Assembly (NCBI GenBank): GCA_948146395.1
Contig: OX411544.1
Location: 52,963,933 to 53,027,932 of the forward strand
Origin: Fragum whitleyi
Lineage: Eukaryota > Mollusca > Bivalvia > Cardiida > Cardiidae
DNA: 64,000 nt
Direction of reading: 5' to 3'
The notes under the pieces were generated by a model that saw only the letters and a list, made by a program, of their open reading frames with translations, did no database searches and was not told the DNA's origin. The translations under genes and the position numbers were made by a program. Below are positions 1 through 10,638 of the stretch, one piece after another (the first letter of the stretch is position 1; each line of letters opens with the position of its first letter).

Positions 1-204
1 TACACTGTCACTTCATAGCAACGGATGTATTCATCCGAACGTAAAAATATAACGGAAAGGATTTTGCGGGAATAGGTCTATTGCGTAACTGTTATTAAAA
101 AGCGGTTTAAATCTAAATAAAAAATCGTTCTTGAAGTATAGGTGATGTATTAAATTAATAAATAAGAAGTGAATATCGTCCAACAATATCAAAGTATACA
201 ATAA

Positions 205-612
205 AAAGGTTATTGAATTTAAATGGGAATATATTGTGTTGGACTCTTTCTTTTGGCCTAGTTGCCTGAACTCTGCCAAAAGAACTCGTCCGACACAATA
301 TATTCCCATATAAATTCAATAACCTTTAATCTTACTCAAAAAACAAACGATTATTCTTTTTCTTTATTTCAAAATGAGACATATGTGAAATTTCTAGGAC
401 ATATTTTCGTAAAGTGCGTCATTTTGCGCGTGATTGCTATGCAATGTTCATTGTGATATCACTTATTTCGCCCAGCATAGATGAAATCAGATAGGATGAA
501 ATGCACAAAAGCAGGGTATAAGTTTTTGATAATTTTAATGCTTTTGCAGTGAGATTTTCAAGTGATATTCTACCGTTATTTCTCGATAAACTACCAAAAA
601 GCATTTAAGAAA
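205..612 (+). repeat. Dispersed repeat with terminal foldback (copy 1)
   Basis: A stem of about 38 bp (206-245 with 288-327, core gggaatatattgtgt) is followed by a body ending near 'accaaaaagcatttaaga'. The body matches 34993-35277, for example tcattttgcgcgtgattgct. A paralogous foldback also precedes that copy. No coding potential. Bases 1-204 are AT-rich without recognisable features apart from a small hairpin (cggatgtattcatccg). Confidence 0.7.
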
Positions 613-710
613 TTAGTGTAAGCTGTCTGCTAAAGCTATGTGTAAGCAGGAATCTGCCATGAACAGTAGGGGAAGGGTTAAAGTTTGGTGTACACATAAC
701 TTATACCCAC

Positions 711-878
711 CAATTTTTCTATGGGTTCAACTCCAGCTTTAAAGGAATCCATAACTATCTGTTGGACTTTTTTCTCCCTGATTTGTAAGACGCCATGTAA
801 ATACTGAAAATACTTGCTGACTTCTTCAAGGGCTGGCCCAACCTCTCTCTTACAGTCTGGTAGGAATGATGCTATATC
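711..878 (-). CDS. TRIM-type protein, coiled-coil exon (partial gene)
   Basis: Internal coding exon of the minus-strand TRIM-like gene. It has a pyrimidine-rich acceptor (ctttgcag) and a donor gtgggt. It is 168 nt, exactly 56 codons, phase 0 at both ends. The peptide begins DIASFLPDCKREVGPALEEV and ends with GVEPIEKL. It is charged, helical and rich in spaced L/V/I, as expected for the dimerising coiled coil that follows the B-boxes in TRIM E3 ubiquitin ligases. It joins in phase to the 2606-2686 exon. The gene continues off the left edge, since no further exon or stop is seen in 1-710. Its role as coiled coil is inferred from order and composition; no catalytic residue is expected here. A structural exon of another B-box protein is the main alternative. 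Confidence 0.72.
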
Positions 879-904
879 CTGCAAAGAAATGGTCTAATGA
901 CAGT

Positions 905-1142
905 TCTTGTTCATGCCTTTAGATAATCCTGCTTTGGCAGGAGCTATAGACAAACATCAGACTGCACATATGTGCAGTCTGATGTTAGTCTACACCACCA
1001 GTTTCTCACTTTCAAACCAGAATTGTCAATAGATATAGTTTCTCAAATAAAAATTGACCTACAGTTGGTACTTTCAGTGCTTTTGCCCTTTGATTTTGAT
1101 GAAATTTTTAGACAAAATTTATTCAGCATGACAAGAGTTAAT
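905..1142 (-). mobile_element. TTAA-type MITE (family M1)
   Basis: Inverted relative to the complete copies at 20814-21058 and 30143-30387. It ends in attcagcatgacaagagtta, the family terminal repeat, and contains the internal palindrome cagactgcacatatgtgcag. It lies in the intron 5' of the 711-878 exon. Bases 1143-1795 hold only a second small remnant of this family (1749-1795). Confidence 0.65.
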
Positions 1143-1797
1143 AGTCTTAATCTTAATCTAAATTTCTGTACTTCCGTTCTTAGTCTGAACCCTAAAGCTA
1201 AAATGGCCCTAGATGGTAAAACATAAATCATATTCCTGTATAAAATGTCTTTTCCAGTGCAATTGATCAGCATGTCAACATATTGGATATGTTTCTTGAA
1301 TCATGCCAATACATATATTTTCAGCATGTTTGACAAAAATTTCACCTTTTGGGTGGTAACAAGGATATTGTTGTTAAGGCTACCTTTTCTTTGACATAGG
1401 TCCAAATGCCACCAAAATCAAAAGGGATCTTCCTTATAACCAGCCAAACATTTCCAGTAAGTTTGATCCAAAATTGTGACATCTCTAGTGCTACCAAATA
1501 TGCTATAACGACGGCAGTTATATTTTCTGATTCATGCTTTCAAATTAATCTTCACATATGATTAATCATGGGCAAATTATACATTTTCTTTATGCTTTCT
1601 GTTTGTCTATACCTCCTGCCAAAACAGGAATAGACTGGGCTAAGGAAGCCAGTTATTTTAAATTGAGCTTTCTAGTTCAAGGGTTGCCACAAATCTAAAA
1701 AACATGATATGCTATCAGTAAGTTGTACAATATCTGTATGAATTCTCTTTGTCTATACCCCCTATCAATAGGGGTTCAGCATGACAAGAATTAAGTT

Positions 1798-1988
1798 TCT
1801 ATTGTCAATCAGTGAATATTCTTTTTATTGTCAATCAGTGAATATTCTTTTTATTGTCAATTAGTGAATATTCTTTTTATTGTCAATCAGTGAATATTCC
1901 TTTTATTGCCAATCAGTGAATATTCTTTTAATTGTCATTCAGTGAATTTTCTTTTTATTGTCAATCAGTGAATACTTTTTTATATTGA
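1798..1988. repeat. 26-bp tandem array (about 7 copies)
   Basis: The unit is about attgtcaatcagtgaatatt plus cttttt, repeated directly with few substitutions. It is an intronic minisatellite of the TRIM-like gene and has no ORF. Confidence 0.85.
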
Positions 1989-2084
1989 CTATCAGTAAAT
2001 ACTCTCAATATAACTGTGTAGACTGCTCAATGTCTACATTTCATCAAAATATATAATTGTTGGAAATGTCACATGCAGGCTCGT

Positions 2085-2460
2085 TTTCAGTGTTCAGCAC
2101 TAGACCAGGGATTGACATGAACACCAGTCCTAGCGCCCGAGACCTATAGATTTTAGGGAGGACCAGTAGATGTTACCATGCTGCAGGTCCTTTAGGCCTG
2201 TACTAAATGGCAGTTCTTAGTCTTTCAAAGAAAAATCAAATGTCTTTCCAATACTTATATTTGCATTTCTAAATGAAAAACATTGAAGAAAAAGAAGAAA
2301 TTGCTCTTCCAACAATGTTTTCCTTGCAATTTATCCCTTAAATTTTTAAAATTAAAACCTTGTTTTCATACAAGACCCGTTGTTATCAGGGAAGTCCTGT
2401 AATATATAGGGCAAACAGGTCCTTCAGGCTTGTGGCAAAAAGTATTAAGTGTAAGACCCT
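2085..2460 (+). repeat. Dispersed repeat (copy 1; inverted copy at 9485-9870)
   Basis: Shares gaccagtagatgttacca, caggtcctttaggcctgta and a tcaatgaaaaca-like core with the reverse complement of 9485-9870. Both copies lie in introns of the same gene. Such inverted pairs could fold in the pre-mRNA. Confidence 0.6.
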
Positions 2461-2464
2461 GACT

Positions 2465-2562
2465 AGACTGTACCGAGTGTCTGTACACTGTACAGACACT
2501 TAGACTGTACAGACACTTAGACTGTACAGACATTTAGACTGTACAGACACTTGGTACAGTCT
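2465..2562. repeat. Palindromic 17-bp tandem array
   Basis: Four or five copies of actgtacagacacttag. The outer ends are inverted repeats of each other (agactgtacc with ggtacagtct), and each unit contains the palindrome ctgtacag. The whole block can fold as one hairpin. Confidence 0.8.
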
Positions 2563-2605
2563 TGTTCTGATCCCCTTGATTTGTATTTTAAAGTTTGATA
2601 CCTAC

Positions 2606-2686
2606 CTTTTCAATCCTCTTCAGCCGTCTGAATACATGGTTGGCCATCTGAAGATTGGGCTCCATTTCATTAACAATCAGTCTGTT
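2606..2686 (-). CDS. TRIM-type protein, start of coiled coil (exon)
   Basis: An 81-nt exon (27 codons, phase 0/0) with acceptor ttccattacag and donor gtaggt, too short to appear as a long ORF. It encodes a helical peptide starting NRLIVNEMEPNLQ and ending RRLKRIEK. It joins without a frame change to the B-box 2 exon upstream (5444-5588) and to the coiled-coil exon downstream (711-878). Symmetric 0/0 phases and order match the usual TRIM layout, where the coiled coil begins right after B-box 2. The flanking introns are filled with repeats: a 26-bp array, a palindromic 17-bp array and a Helitron-like element. Confidence 0.72.
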
Positions 2687-2714
2687 CTGTAATGGAATGA
2701 AAATTATGTGCATA

Positions 2715-3345
2715 TAGTTGGCTTGGCACAAAATAGTTGTAACTGCCTATATGTTTATTATAGGGTAAATTCACATTTCTTAGGGCGTTAAAATTTGCAG
2801 AGACCTGTAAAATGGTTCAATGCATGAGTGAAGGACAAGGGTGTTAAAGCATTTTGAGGGTCTATGTTAATATTCATGGCCGAAAAAATGTGAATTGATG
2901 CTATAATTGCATAAAGAGTATATTATTCATTCAAACGGATACAAATATTGCAAAAATGGTTCATAGGAACACTTTTAAATTACCTCTAAACCCACTTTTG
3001 TGCACGAAAAATTGTGTTATGCATTGCACCGTCACTTTTGTTCATGCAAACATTGCATGTTAAATTAATGACATAGCAAAATTAAACATGGGAATTGGAT
3101 CAATGTCTTTTTCTATGTTTTTTTTTTTGTTAGATATAGAAACTGATATTGTATAGAGATATTTAAGTTAAAAAGCCAGGCCTTAACAGCAAGTGAATTT
3201 GCTTAATAATCCAGGTTTTCACCTGTTAACACCCAGTTTTTGTCTGTGTATGTACACCTATAATGATCCAAAAACAATTATTTTATGAAATAATGGCAGT
3301 TACAACTGTTCCAATTGTTTTCTGCTGAGCCATCGATATTATGAT
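2715..3345 (+). mobile_element. MITE with 'aactgcctata' terminal repeats (family M2)
   Basis: The left end (cttggcacaaaatagttgtaa) is inverted at the right end (ggcagttacaactgttcc, then gctgagccatcg). Solo-terminus foldbacks of the same family lie at 33882-33950 and 42821-42894. Half copies are near 30690, 31810 and 45840. No ORF inside. Confidence 0.55.
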
Positions 3346-3375
3346 TATTAGAATCAATAGTTTGCTGCATTAGTA

Positions 3376-4713
3376 ACAAGAGTTGTCCGCGGACAACATA
3401 GCTTGCCCAAACAGCTGCTTGTCACAAACAGCGCTTGACCGAAGACCGAAGTTCAAAGTGGTTTCTTTCAATGTTAAAGTCCATGATCTAATATATATCT
3501 GTTTAAGTAGTAATTAAGAAATATTAAAACTTTTTTTTTAATTGCATGTATAAGGTTAGGGTAAAGTGAAAGCCTACAAGCAGATGAGGTTACCAATGGA
3601 ATTTCTTTGTATCAAACATGAAGTTTTTCTTTAAAATTTTTTTAAGTCCGCAAAAGGTCAAGTTCAAGGTCAAATTGTGAAGGACCTTGGTCTCTGTAGA
3701 AGCCTATCACCTAGTGAGTATGTGTATTAAGTAATAATGTCCCTGAGTAAAGCATTTAGAAAATATAATCAAGGTTAAATTTTTGGTTAAAGTTTTTCAG
3801 TTTAAGTTATTCCAAGTCCATAAAAGGTCAAGGTCAAATTGTCAAGGCCCTTGGTTTCTGGTGAAAGCCTCTCATCTAGTGACTATGTATATGAAGTAAT
3901 GATGTCCCTAGGTTAAAGCATTCAGAAAATATAAGCAAGGTTAAAGTTTTTGGTAAAAGAATTTCGGTTAAAGTATTTCGAAGTTGATAAAAGGTCATGG
4001 TCAAATTATCAAGGACCTTGATCTCTAAAAAAAGCCTATCACCTAATGAGTATGTATATGAAGTAATGATGTCCCTAGGTTAAAGCATTCAGAAAATAAT
4101 AAGCAAGGTTAAAGTTTTGGGTTAAAGTTTTCAGTTAAAGTTTTTCTAAGTCCACAAATGGTAAAGGTCAAGGTCAAATTGAGAAGGACCTTGGTCTCTG
4201 GTGAAAGCCTATCACCTGGTGAGTATATATATGAAGCTATGATGTCCCTAGGTTAGAGCATTGAAAAAATATATGCAAGGTTAAAGTTTTTGGTTAAAGT
4301 TTTTTGGTTAAAGTTTTTTTAAGTCCACAAAGGGTCAAGGTCAAATTGTCAAGGACCTTTGTCTATGGTGAAAGCCTATCACCTAATGAGTGTGCATATG
4401 AAGTAATGATGTCTCTAGTTTAAAGCTTACAGAAAATATAAGCAAGGTTAAAATTTTTTTTGGTTAAAGTTTTTGGTTAAAGTTTTTTTGAAAGGGTCAA
4501 GGTCACAGTCTAAAGGTCATTTCGACATGGATGTTAGTCTCCAATGAAAGCTTATGCCCTAATGAGTGTTTCTGTAAAAATAAAGCCTCTTGGATAAATA
4601 TTGACAGAAATAAAAAACTTTAACCTAATGCGGACGCCGACACCGACGCTGACGCTGACATCCGAGGGTATGACAATAGCTCTATGAGACTTTCGTCCCG
4701 GGCGAGCTAAAAA
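3376..4713 (+). mobile_element. Helitron-like tandem-repeat element (family Ha)
   Basis: Starts acaagagttgtccgcggaca, where gttgtccgcggacaac is a perfect 16-bp palindrome. It has about six diverged units of roughly 180 bp (aaggtcaaggtcaaattg.., gtgaaagcctatcacc, gatgtccctaggtt). It ends with a gacgccgacaccgacgct stretch, then gacaatagc and gggcgagctaaaaa. The short 3' hairpin before CTAA fits a Helitron-like 3' end. A truncated copy is at 45008-45705. It is non-autonomous. Bases 4714-5015 show nothing recognisable. Confidence 0.6.
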
Positions 4714-5016
4714 GGTCTTCCCAACCAGAACAGCAAATTATTGTTAGTCTGACAAATTTAAATGAAATTGACATTGTTCAATGACCTTTTCATCAGAAAA
4801 TGGTGTAGACAAAATATATAAACAATACATAAAATGCATCCAGAGTTTTTTTATAAGACCTGATTAAATAAGAACCCTTGTCATGCAAAGTAACAACCTT
4901 GAAAAATTGCATTAAAATCAAGTTACTGAAAGCTTTAGATGTACTAATTGCAAGTCTGCATTTTTTTTTTGAAAATATAATTTTCAAACTTTTTGGGATT
5001 GAACAGTAAAATCAGT

Positions 5017-5112
5017 TGGTATAGACTAAGATCAGACTGCCCATATGTGCAGGCTGATCTTTGTATTGCCCTTCCGCCAAAGCACAGATATTCCAGCATG
5101 GCAAGGGTTACA
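5017..5112 (+). mobile_element. M1 MITE fragment
   Basis: Contains cagactgcccatatgtgcag followed by gctgatctttgt and ends agcatggcaagggtta, matching the right half of the M1 family. Confidence 0.55.
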
Positions 5113-5114
5113 TT

Positions 5115-5432
5115 AAAAAACGTGGTAAACGAAATATGTTGCAAAGCGGACAAATACCCCCCACCAGCACTTTATCCTTGTAATGTAAACAGTTTTCAAA
5201 CAAAGCTTAATTGTGACCTTGACTTTTGACCTTAATGGCCCTAAAACAATAGGACATCTCCTTGGGTCATGGGAAACAATTGTATGAGGTTTCCTGATTT
5301 TAGATCCCTTCTTGAGTTAGAGTCCAGAAATGCAAAAGGTCTACGGATGAATGGACAGACAGATGGCTGGATGGGCAGACAGATAGGGTAAAACAAATAT
5401 ACCCCTCTCTACTATGTAAGTGAGGAGTATAA
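5115..5432 (+). mobile_element. Helitron-like element, family Hg (short)
   Basis: Starts near tgttgcaaagcggacaaata with a C-run and continues with accttgacttttgacct. It passes a gacagatgg-type microsatellite and ends in tctactatgtaagtgaggag, then tataa. A better preserved relative is at 10041-10470. It abuts the B-box 2 exon donor (5443). Confidence 0.5.
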
Positions 5433-5443
5433 TAAATCAATAC

Positions 5444-5588
5444 CTTGTCCTCTATAGATGATATGTTATGACCTTTATGTGAGCCAACAATAACACATCT
5501 AGAACAGATAGTAGTCCCATCGTCCTCAAAGAAATATTCCAGAGGTCTCGTCTCGTGGTCTTTACACATCTGTGATACTTCTAACTGA
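5444..5588 (-). CDS. TRIM-type protein, B-box 2 exon with altered zinc ligand
   Basis: A 145-nt exon with acceptor aatttcag and donor AAG|gtat. The first base completes a codon split after two bases, and the exon leaves in phase 0. It encodes SQLEVSQ followed by a B-box type 2 zinc finger: CKDH, then PLEYFFEDD, then CSRC, then SHKGH. B-box 2 binds two zinc ions and sits between RING/B-box 1 and the coiled coil in TRIM ubiquitin ligases. The position that is normally Cys in 'FCE(E/D)D' is Phe here (ttt instead of tgt), so one zinc ligand is missing. Two degenerate copies lie immediately upstream and retain the Cys. The protein is therefore either a variant with an impaired second B-box, a decaying paralogue, or affected by an allele or assembly error. 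TRIM45-like is my best guess for the subfamily, from the B-box 1 plus B-box 2 order. Confidence 0.78.
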
Positions 5589-5604
5589 CTGAAATTACGT
5601 ATAG

Positions 5605-5730
5605 AAATCTTGTGAACAATTCTACCAATGATCTAGTACAGATAATATTCCCATCATCCTCACAAAAATTTCCAGCGGTCTCATGTTGTGGTCTTTACAC
5701 ATTTGTGATACTTCTAACTGACTGAAAATA
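5605..5730 (-). pseudogene. Degenerate duplicate of the B-box 2 exon (copy 2)
   Basis: On the minus strand this repeats the start of the 5444-5588 exon, including the acceptor region and SQLEVSQMCKDH. After PLE a single-base deletion shifts the frame. In the shifted frame FCEDDG and an IC-TR remnant are still readable, so the zinc-ligand Cys lost in the functional copy is kept here. The second Cys pair and the final His pair have decayed. It lies 16 bp upstream (5') of the intact exon in gene orientation. It is best read as a tandem exon duplication that has lost coding capacity. Confidence 0.65.
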
Positions 5731-5746
5731 GATATCAAGGGCTTAG

Positions 5747-5797
5747 AGCAAAAACATAGTATGTGTCTGTATAGACACATACTTGTTTTTAGCTCTA
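5747..5797. repeat. Foldback
   Basis: agagcaaaaacatagtatgt pairs with acatacttgtttttagctct around a short loop. It lies between B-box 2 exon copies 2 and 3. Bases 5906-6230 hold no recognised feature. Confidence 0.7.
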
Positions 5798-5814
5798 ATC
5801 CATCGATATAAAAA

Positions 5815-5905
5815 TGTTGTGAACAATTCAGCCAAAAATATCACATCTATAACAGACGAGTTTCCATTTATTCTCACAGAAATACTCAAGCGGTCTTGTC
5901 CTTAC
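5815..5905 (-). pseudogene. Degenerate duplicate of the B-box 2 exon (copy 3)
   Basis: A third copy, upstream of copy 2 on the minus strand. The readable peptide is RTRPLEYFCENKWKLVC, then YRCD, then a stop. The 5' part with the first C-x2-H pair is missing or eroded, while the FC ligand and C-x2-C pair remain. It shares the flank gaattgttcacaa with copy 2, so the duplicated unit extended past the exon. A 50-bp foldback (5747-5797) lies between copies 2 and 3. Confidence 0.55.
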
Positions 5906-6230
5906 AAAAACTGTTGGCTTGAATGAGGTATTTGTCATATAGATGTAACTGGAACACCTATCTGACCTTGTTATTTATCAAACAAGTAACATCACCAACA
6001 TTCTTTCTGGACTTCCATCTGCTCTTTCCACCTAGGCAACTACTATTCATCCTTTAGTGAGAAGCAGTGTGAAGTTAAAAACAAAATCAGCAAAGGGTTT
6101 AAACCATAGTTGATAGGCTGACCCACTACAGTTTTTCAGGAGTATGCGATTACAGCTTTTCTTAACTTGTCCCAAGGCAAGTAAAAGATGATTTTTTACA
6201 AGTCCAGGATCAAAAAGAACTTGTCTTTAA

Positions 6231-7553
6231 ACAAGAGGACCCTGAGGGCCCTAAATCGCTCACCTGATATTTCAAGTAAATTATCATTAAGACTCCATTT
6301 CCTATGATATGGCATGAACCTTCCAATTTTCAACAGAGTTCATTCTTGTGACCTGGCAAACATTTTGATCAAGTTTCATGAAGATTGGATTATATTTGTG
6401 GCGTTTGGAGCTCTTAAGAGAAAATTGTCATTAAGGCCCCTTTTCCCGTGATATGGCACGGATCCCTCCCATTTTCAAATGAGTTCATCCTCATGACCTA
6501 ACAAACATTCTGACAAAGTTTCATTATGATTGGACCATATTTGTGACTTCAAGAGAGTAAACAAAAAAAATGTCATTAAGACCCCTTTTCCCATGATATG
6601 GCACCGATCCTTCCCATTTTCAATAGACTTCATCCATATGACCTAACAAACATTCTGACCAAGTTTCATGAAGCTTGGACTTCTAGAGTGTAAACAAGAA
6701 ATGTGTCATTAAGGCCCCTTTTCCCGTGATATGGCACGGATCCTTTCCGTTTGAGCAATTTTCATAAGGGACCACCCAAGGAACATTCCTGCCAAGTTTT
6801 GTTGATTTTGACCCATAAGTTTAGGAGGAGATGTCGTTTAAAGAAATTCTTGACAAAATTGTCATTAAGGCCCCTTTTGCCGTGATATGGCACCGATCCT
6901 TCCCATTTTTGATAGACTTCATCCTCATGACCTAACAAACATTCTGACCAAGTTTCATGAAGATTGGACCATATTTGTGGCTTCTAGAGTGTAAACAAGA
7001 AATTTGTCATTAAGTCCCCTTTTCCTGTGATATGGCACGCATTCTTTCCATTTGAGCAATTTTCATAAGGGACCACCCAAGGAACATTCCTGCCAAGTTT
7101 TGTTGATTTTGACCCATAAGTTTAGGAGGAGATGTCGTTTAAAGAAATTCTTGACAAAATTGTCATTAAGGCCCCTTTTGCCGTGATATGGCACCGATCC
7201 TTCCCATTTTTGATAGACTTCATCCTCATGACCTAACAAACATTCTGACCAAGTTTCATGAAGATTGGACCATATTTGTGGCTTCTAGAGTGTAAACAAG
7301 AAATTTGTCATTAAGTCCCCTTTTCCTGTGATATGGCACGCATTCTTTCCATTTGAGCAATTTTCATAAGGGACCACCCAAGGAACATTCCTGCCAAGTT
7401 TGGTTGATTTTGACCCATAAGTTTAGGAGGAGATGTCTTTTAAAGAAAAAGTTGACGCCATGATGGATGACGGACAGATGGACAGACGGACGCCGGACAA
7501 CGATCGATCACAATAGCTCCCTTGAGCACTTCGTGCTCAGGTGAGCTAAAAAG
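6231..7553 (+). mobile_element. Helitron-like tandem-repeat element (family Hb)
   Basis: Begins acaagaggaccctgagggcc, then cgctcacctg. It carries units of about 150 bp (gtcattaaggccccttttcc..gatatggcac..gatcc) that are organised, at 6780-7432, as two nearly identical 302-bp higher-order repeats. It ends with gacggacgccgg, gatcacaatagc and the hairpin gagcacttcgtgctc, then aggtgagctaaaaa. The 5' gctcacctg is complementary to the 3' caggtgagc. Bases 7554-7743 are unassigned. Confidence 0.65.
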
Positions 7554-7743
7554 GATAGTTTCATTTTGAGAAAACACTATATTTTACAAAAGAAGAATAT
7601 GCCGGAATCAGTAATTTTCTTAATTAAAAACAATGTTTACTACCCTTTGATTTAAACATTAGGGTAGTTAATCTCTAAGATGTACTTAGTACCATTCTGA
7701 AATTTGTCCTGGTATTCACTTGTCCACTGACATGAGGCATAGA

Positions 7744-9143
7744 ACAAGAGGGCCATAGTGGCCCTAAATTGCTCACCTGAATGAACTGTCTAAAATTTTC
7801 AAAAGTAGGTTAAGAAAGAGAATGATGAATGAATGTCACTAAGCTAAACAATGCTGTTGCTTAGAACTATACAACTTGAGAATCCTTCTTTAACAATTTT
7901 CAGGTTGACTTACAATTTTATCTATGATTTGGATAAATGTGGCCTCTAGAGTGCATGCAAGGTTTTTCTAAGATTTGACCCTGTGACCTAGTTTTTGACC
8001 CCAGTTGACCCAATTTTGAACTCGTCCTAGATTTAATCAAGCCATTCATTCTGACCAAATTTCAGGTTGACCGGGCAAAAAATGTGGCCTCTAGAGTGCA
8101 TACAAGGTTTTTCTAAGATTTGACCCTGTGATCCCAGTTGACGCATTTTTTAACTCATCTGAGATATCATCAAGACAACTGTTCTGACCAAATTTCAGGT
8201 TGATCGGGCAAAAAAAGTGGTCTCTAGAGTGCATACAAGGTTTTTCTAAGATTTGACCCTGTGACCTAGTTTTTGACCCCAGTTGACCCAATTTCGAAAA
8301 CATTTGTGATTTCATGAAGACAATCATTCTGACCAAATTTCAAGTTGATAAATGTGGCCTCTAAAGTGCATACAAGGTTTTTCTTTGATTTGACCCTGTG
8401 ACCTAGTTTTTGACCCCAGTTGACCCAATTTTGAACTTGTCCGAGATTTCATCAGGACAATCATTGACCAAATTTCAGGCTGATAGGGCAAAAAAATATG
8501 ACCTCTAGAGTGCAGCATACAAGGTTTTTCTAAGTTTTGACCCTTTGACCTAGTTTTTAACCCTAGTTGACCAACTTTCAAACTCCTCCCAGATTTTATC
8601 AAGACAATTATTCTGACCAAGTTTCGGGTTGACCATGCAAAAAATGAGGCCTCTAGAGTGCATACAAGGTTTTAATAAGATTTGACCCTGTGAGCTAGTT
8701 TTTGACCCCAGTTGACCCATCTTTTTTAACTCATCTGAGATTTCATCAAGACAACTGTTCTGACCAAATTTCAGGCTGACAGGGCAAAAAATGTGGCCTC
8801 TAGAGTGCATACAAGGTTTTTCTAAGATTTGACCCTGTGACCTAATTTTGACCCCAGTGGATGCAATATCAAACTTGTCCAAGATTTTATCAAGACAATC
8901 ATACTGACCTGATTTCAGATTGAATGGGAAAAAATGTGGCCTCTAGAGTGCATACAAGGTTTTTCTAAAATTTGAGCCCAGGACCTAGTTTTTGACCCCA
9001 GTTGACCCAATTTTGTACACATCCGAGACTTTATCAAGACAATCATTCTGACCAAATTTCAAGTTGATTGGCAAAAAAAGGCCTCTAGAGTGTATACAAG
9101 GAATTGTTGACAATAGACGTTGCACGACGGACATCAATCTACC
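7744..9143 (+). mobile_element. Helitron-like tandem-repeat element (family Hc), 3' truncated
   Basis: Starts acaagagggccatagtggcc then gctcacctg. It has about eight units of roughly 150 bp with gtggcctctagagtgcatac and tttttgaccccagttgaccc. Three open frames on the minus strand through the array have the same repeated peptide and are artefacts of the array. The usual 3' hairpin is not seen: the array stops after cgttgcacgacggacatc. A fragment is at 40510-40750. Confidence 0.6.
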
Positions 9144-9313
9144 CACAATGTAAAAATGTACTTGTCCGCTGGTAGAAGAAGCCTGTGTTGGACAAGTTTG
9201 GCTTAGGAGTTCCTCATCCCTCAGTTAGTGGTACAGGCTTAAAACTTTTGTGGTAATTCGATGATCAAACTTATTAAAATATTTCTGAAGTATGATTATA
9301 ATACATAGCCTAC

Positions 9314-9372
9314 CTTTCATCTGGGAGTGGGAGGGCTTTATGGCTCTGTAGGGTTTTTGAGAGGCTATGGAC
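9314..9372 (-). CDS. TRIM-type protein, end of B-box 1 and linker (exon)
   Basis: A 59-nt exon with acceptor atttattttcag and donor AAAG|gtaggc. It enters in phase 0 and leaves after two bases of a codon, which matches the entry phase of the B-box 2 exon. The peptide is VHSLSKTLQSHKALPLPDE. The two His residues (VH and QSH) supply the last two zinc ligands of the B-box 1 begun in the 11671-11759 exon, and HKALPLPDE is the linker to B-box 2. Splitting a zinc finger over two small exons with matching phases is strong evidence that the chain is real. Confidence 0.72.
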
Positions 9373-9484
9373 CTGAAAATAAATAAATCTTCACATATAA
9401 ATAGAGAGTGACATTTGTTTGTGCATTATAGGATCTAACACCACGTTGAATATAGTATAACATTTAATTTGTGGCAACTGGTGC

Positions 9485-9870
9485 CGTAACAGGGTTTGAC
9501 ACTAACTACTTTTTTCCTGAAGGACCTGTTATCTATAAAGATTACAGGTCCTCCCTGATACAGGTCCTGCATGAAAACCATGTTCGATTTTTTTAAATAT
9601 AGGTGATAAATGTCAATGAAAACATTGTTGGAAAAGAAGAAATTGCTTTTGACAAGAAATTTTTTCTACAATGTTTTCCATTTGGTAATGCAAATTTTAG
9701 TAATGGAAAGGCAAATATTTTTCAACACATGATAGATTTTAAATACTAAGTTCTGCCATTTACTACAGGCCTGAAGGACCTACAGCCTGGTTACATCTAC
9801 CAGTCCTCCCTAAAATCCACAGGTCTCAGACCTGAGGATTGGTGTTAGTGTCGATCCCTGCCTTACGAAT
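9485..9870 (-). repeat. Dispersed repeat (inverted copy of 2085-2460)
   Basis: Reads caggcctgaaggacctacag and ctaccagtcctccctaaaat, the reverse complement of the 2085-2460 copy. No coding potential. Confidence 0.6.
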
Positions 9871-10040
9871 GAATGGCTTCTGAGTTTTGACACCATTGAA
9901 ACATCTGAGCCACTAGCTGCTCATTTAACTCATGTATATATCTGAACATTTGCCTACTTGTTGGAGACAGAAATACACATTTTGATTTCTTTTGTAAATC
10001 AAGAAATTTACAAAACAGGTCTGTGCGTGTATCTAAAGCT

Positions 10041-10470
10041 AAACTAGAACTGTCGCAGAGCGGACTTATACCCCCCATGGCACTTTGTCAATATGGAAGT
10101 GCTATTAGTGCAGGATGTGTTTTTAACAAATATTGAGGTCATATGCAGCATTTGCATGAAGTTTCATGATTGTAGGTGTCCTGGTTCTTGAATAAGAGTT
10201 AGGAAATGAAAATTGAACAAAAATTGACTGTGACCTCGACCTTTGACCTATGTGACCCAAAAACAACTGGGCACTTCCTTGGGTCATAAGCAACATTTGT
10301 ATAAAGTTTCTAGTTCTAGGTCACTTGGTTCTTGAGTTAGAGTCTGGAAACGAAAAGGTCTACAGATGGATGGACAGACAGATTGACAGATGGATTGGCA
10401 GACAGATGGACAGACAGACAGACATGGTGAAACCAATATACCCCCTCTACTTCGTTGGTGGGGGGTATAA
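10041..10470 (+). mobile_element. Helitron-like element, family Hg
   Basis: Starts at actgtcgcagagcggactta with a C-run, includes gtgacctcgacctttgacc, and passes into a gacagatgga/gacagacaga microsatellite. It ends ctctacttcgttggtggggg then tataa. The C-run at the start is complementary to the G-run at the end. Related 3' ends occur near 23245, 37215, 39345, 42195 and 44877. Confidence 0.55.
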
Positions 10471-10638
10471 CAATATTTTCTGTAAACAATACAATGTACC
10501 ACTATACAAGGAAATACCAAAGAAATCCCTTTTGACTTTTAAAGGATGTCTAACTATTGAAAGTTTATTGATTTTCAAAAAGATTGCATACCATATAAAA
10601 CTAAGACAGTTTCAGAGCAACTAGCACACACACCTTCC

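Noticed and set aside
8091..8882. Three open frames on the minus strand with repeated peptides (LGQLGSKTRSQGQ-like)
   Set aside because: They are translations of the Hc tandem array; the peptide period equals the DNA unit and no start, splice or domain evidence exists.
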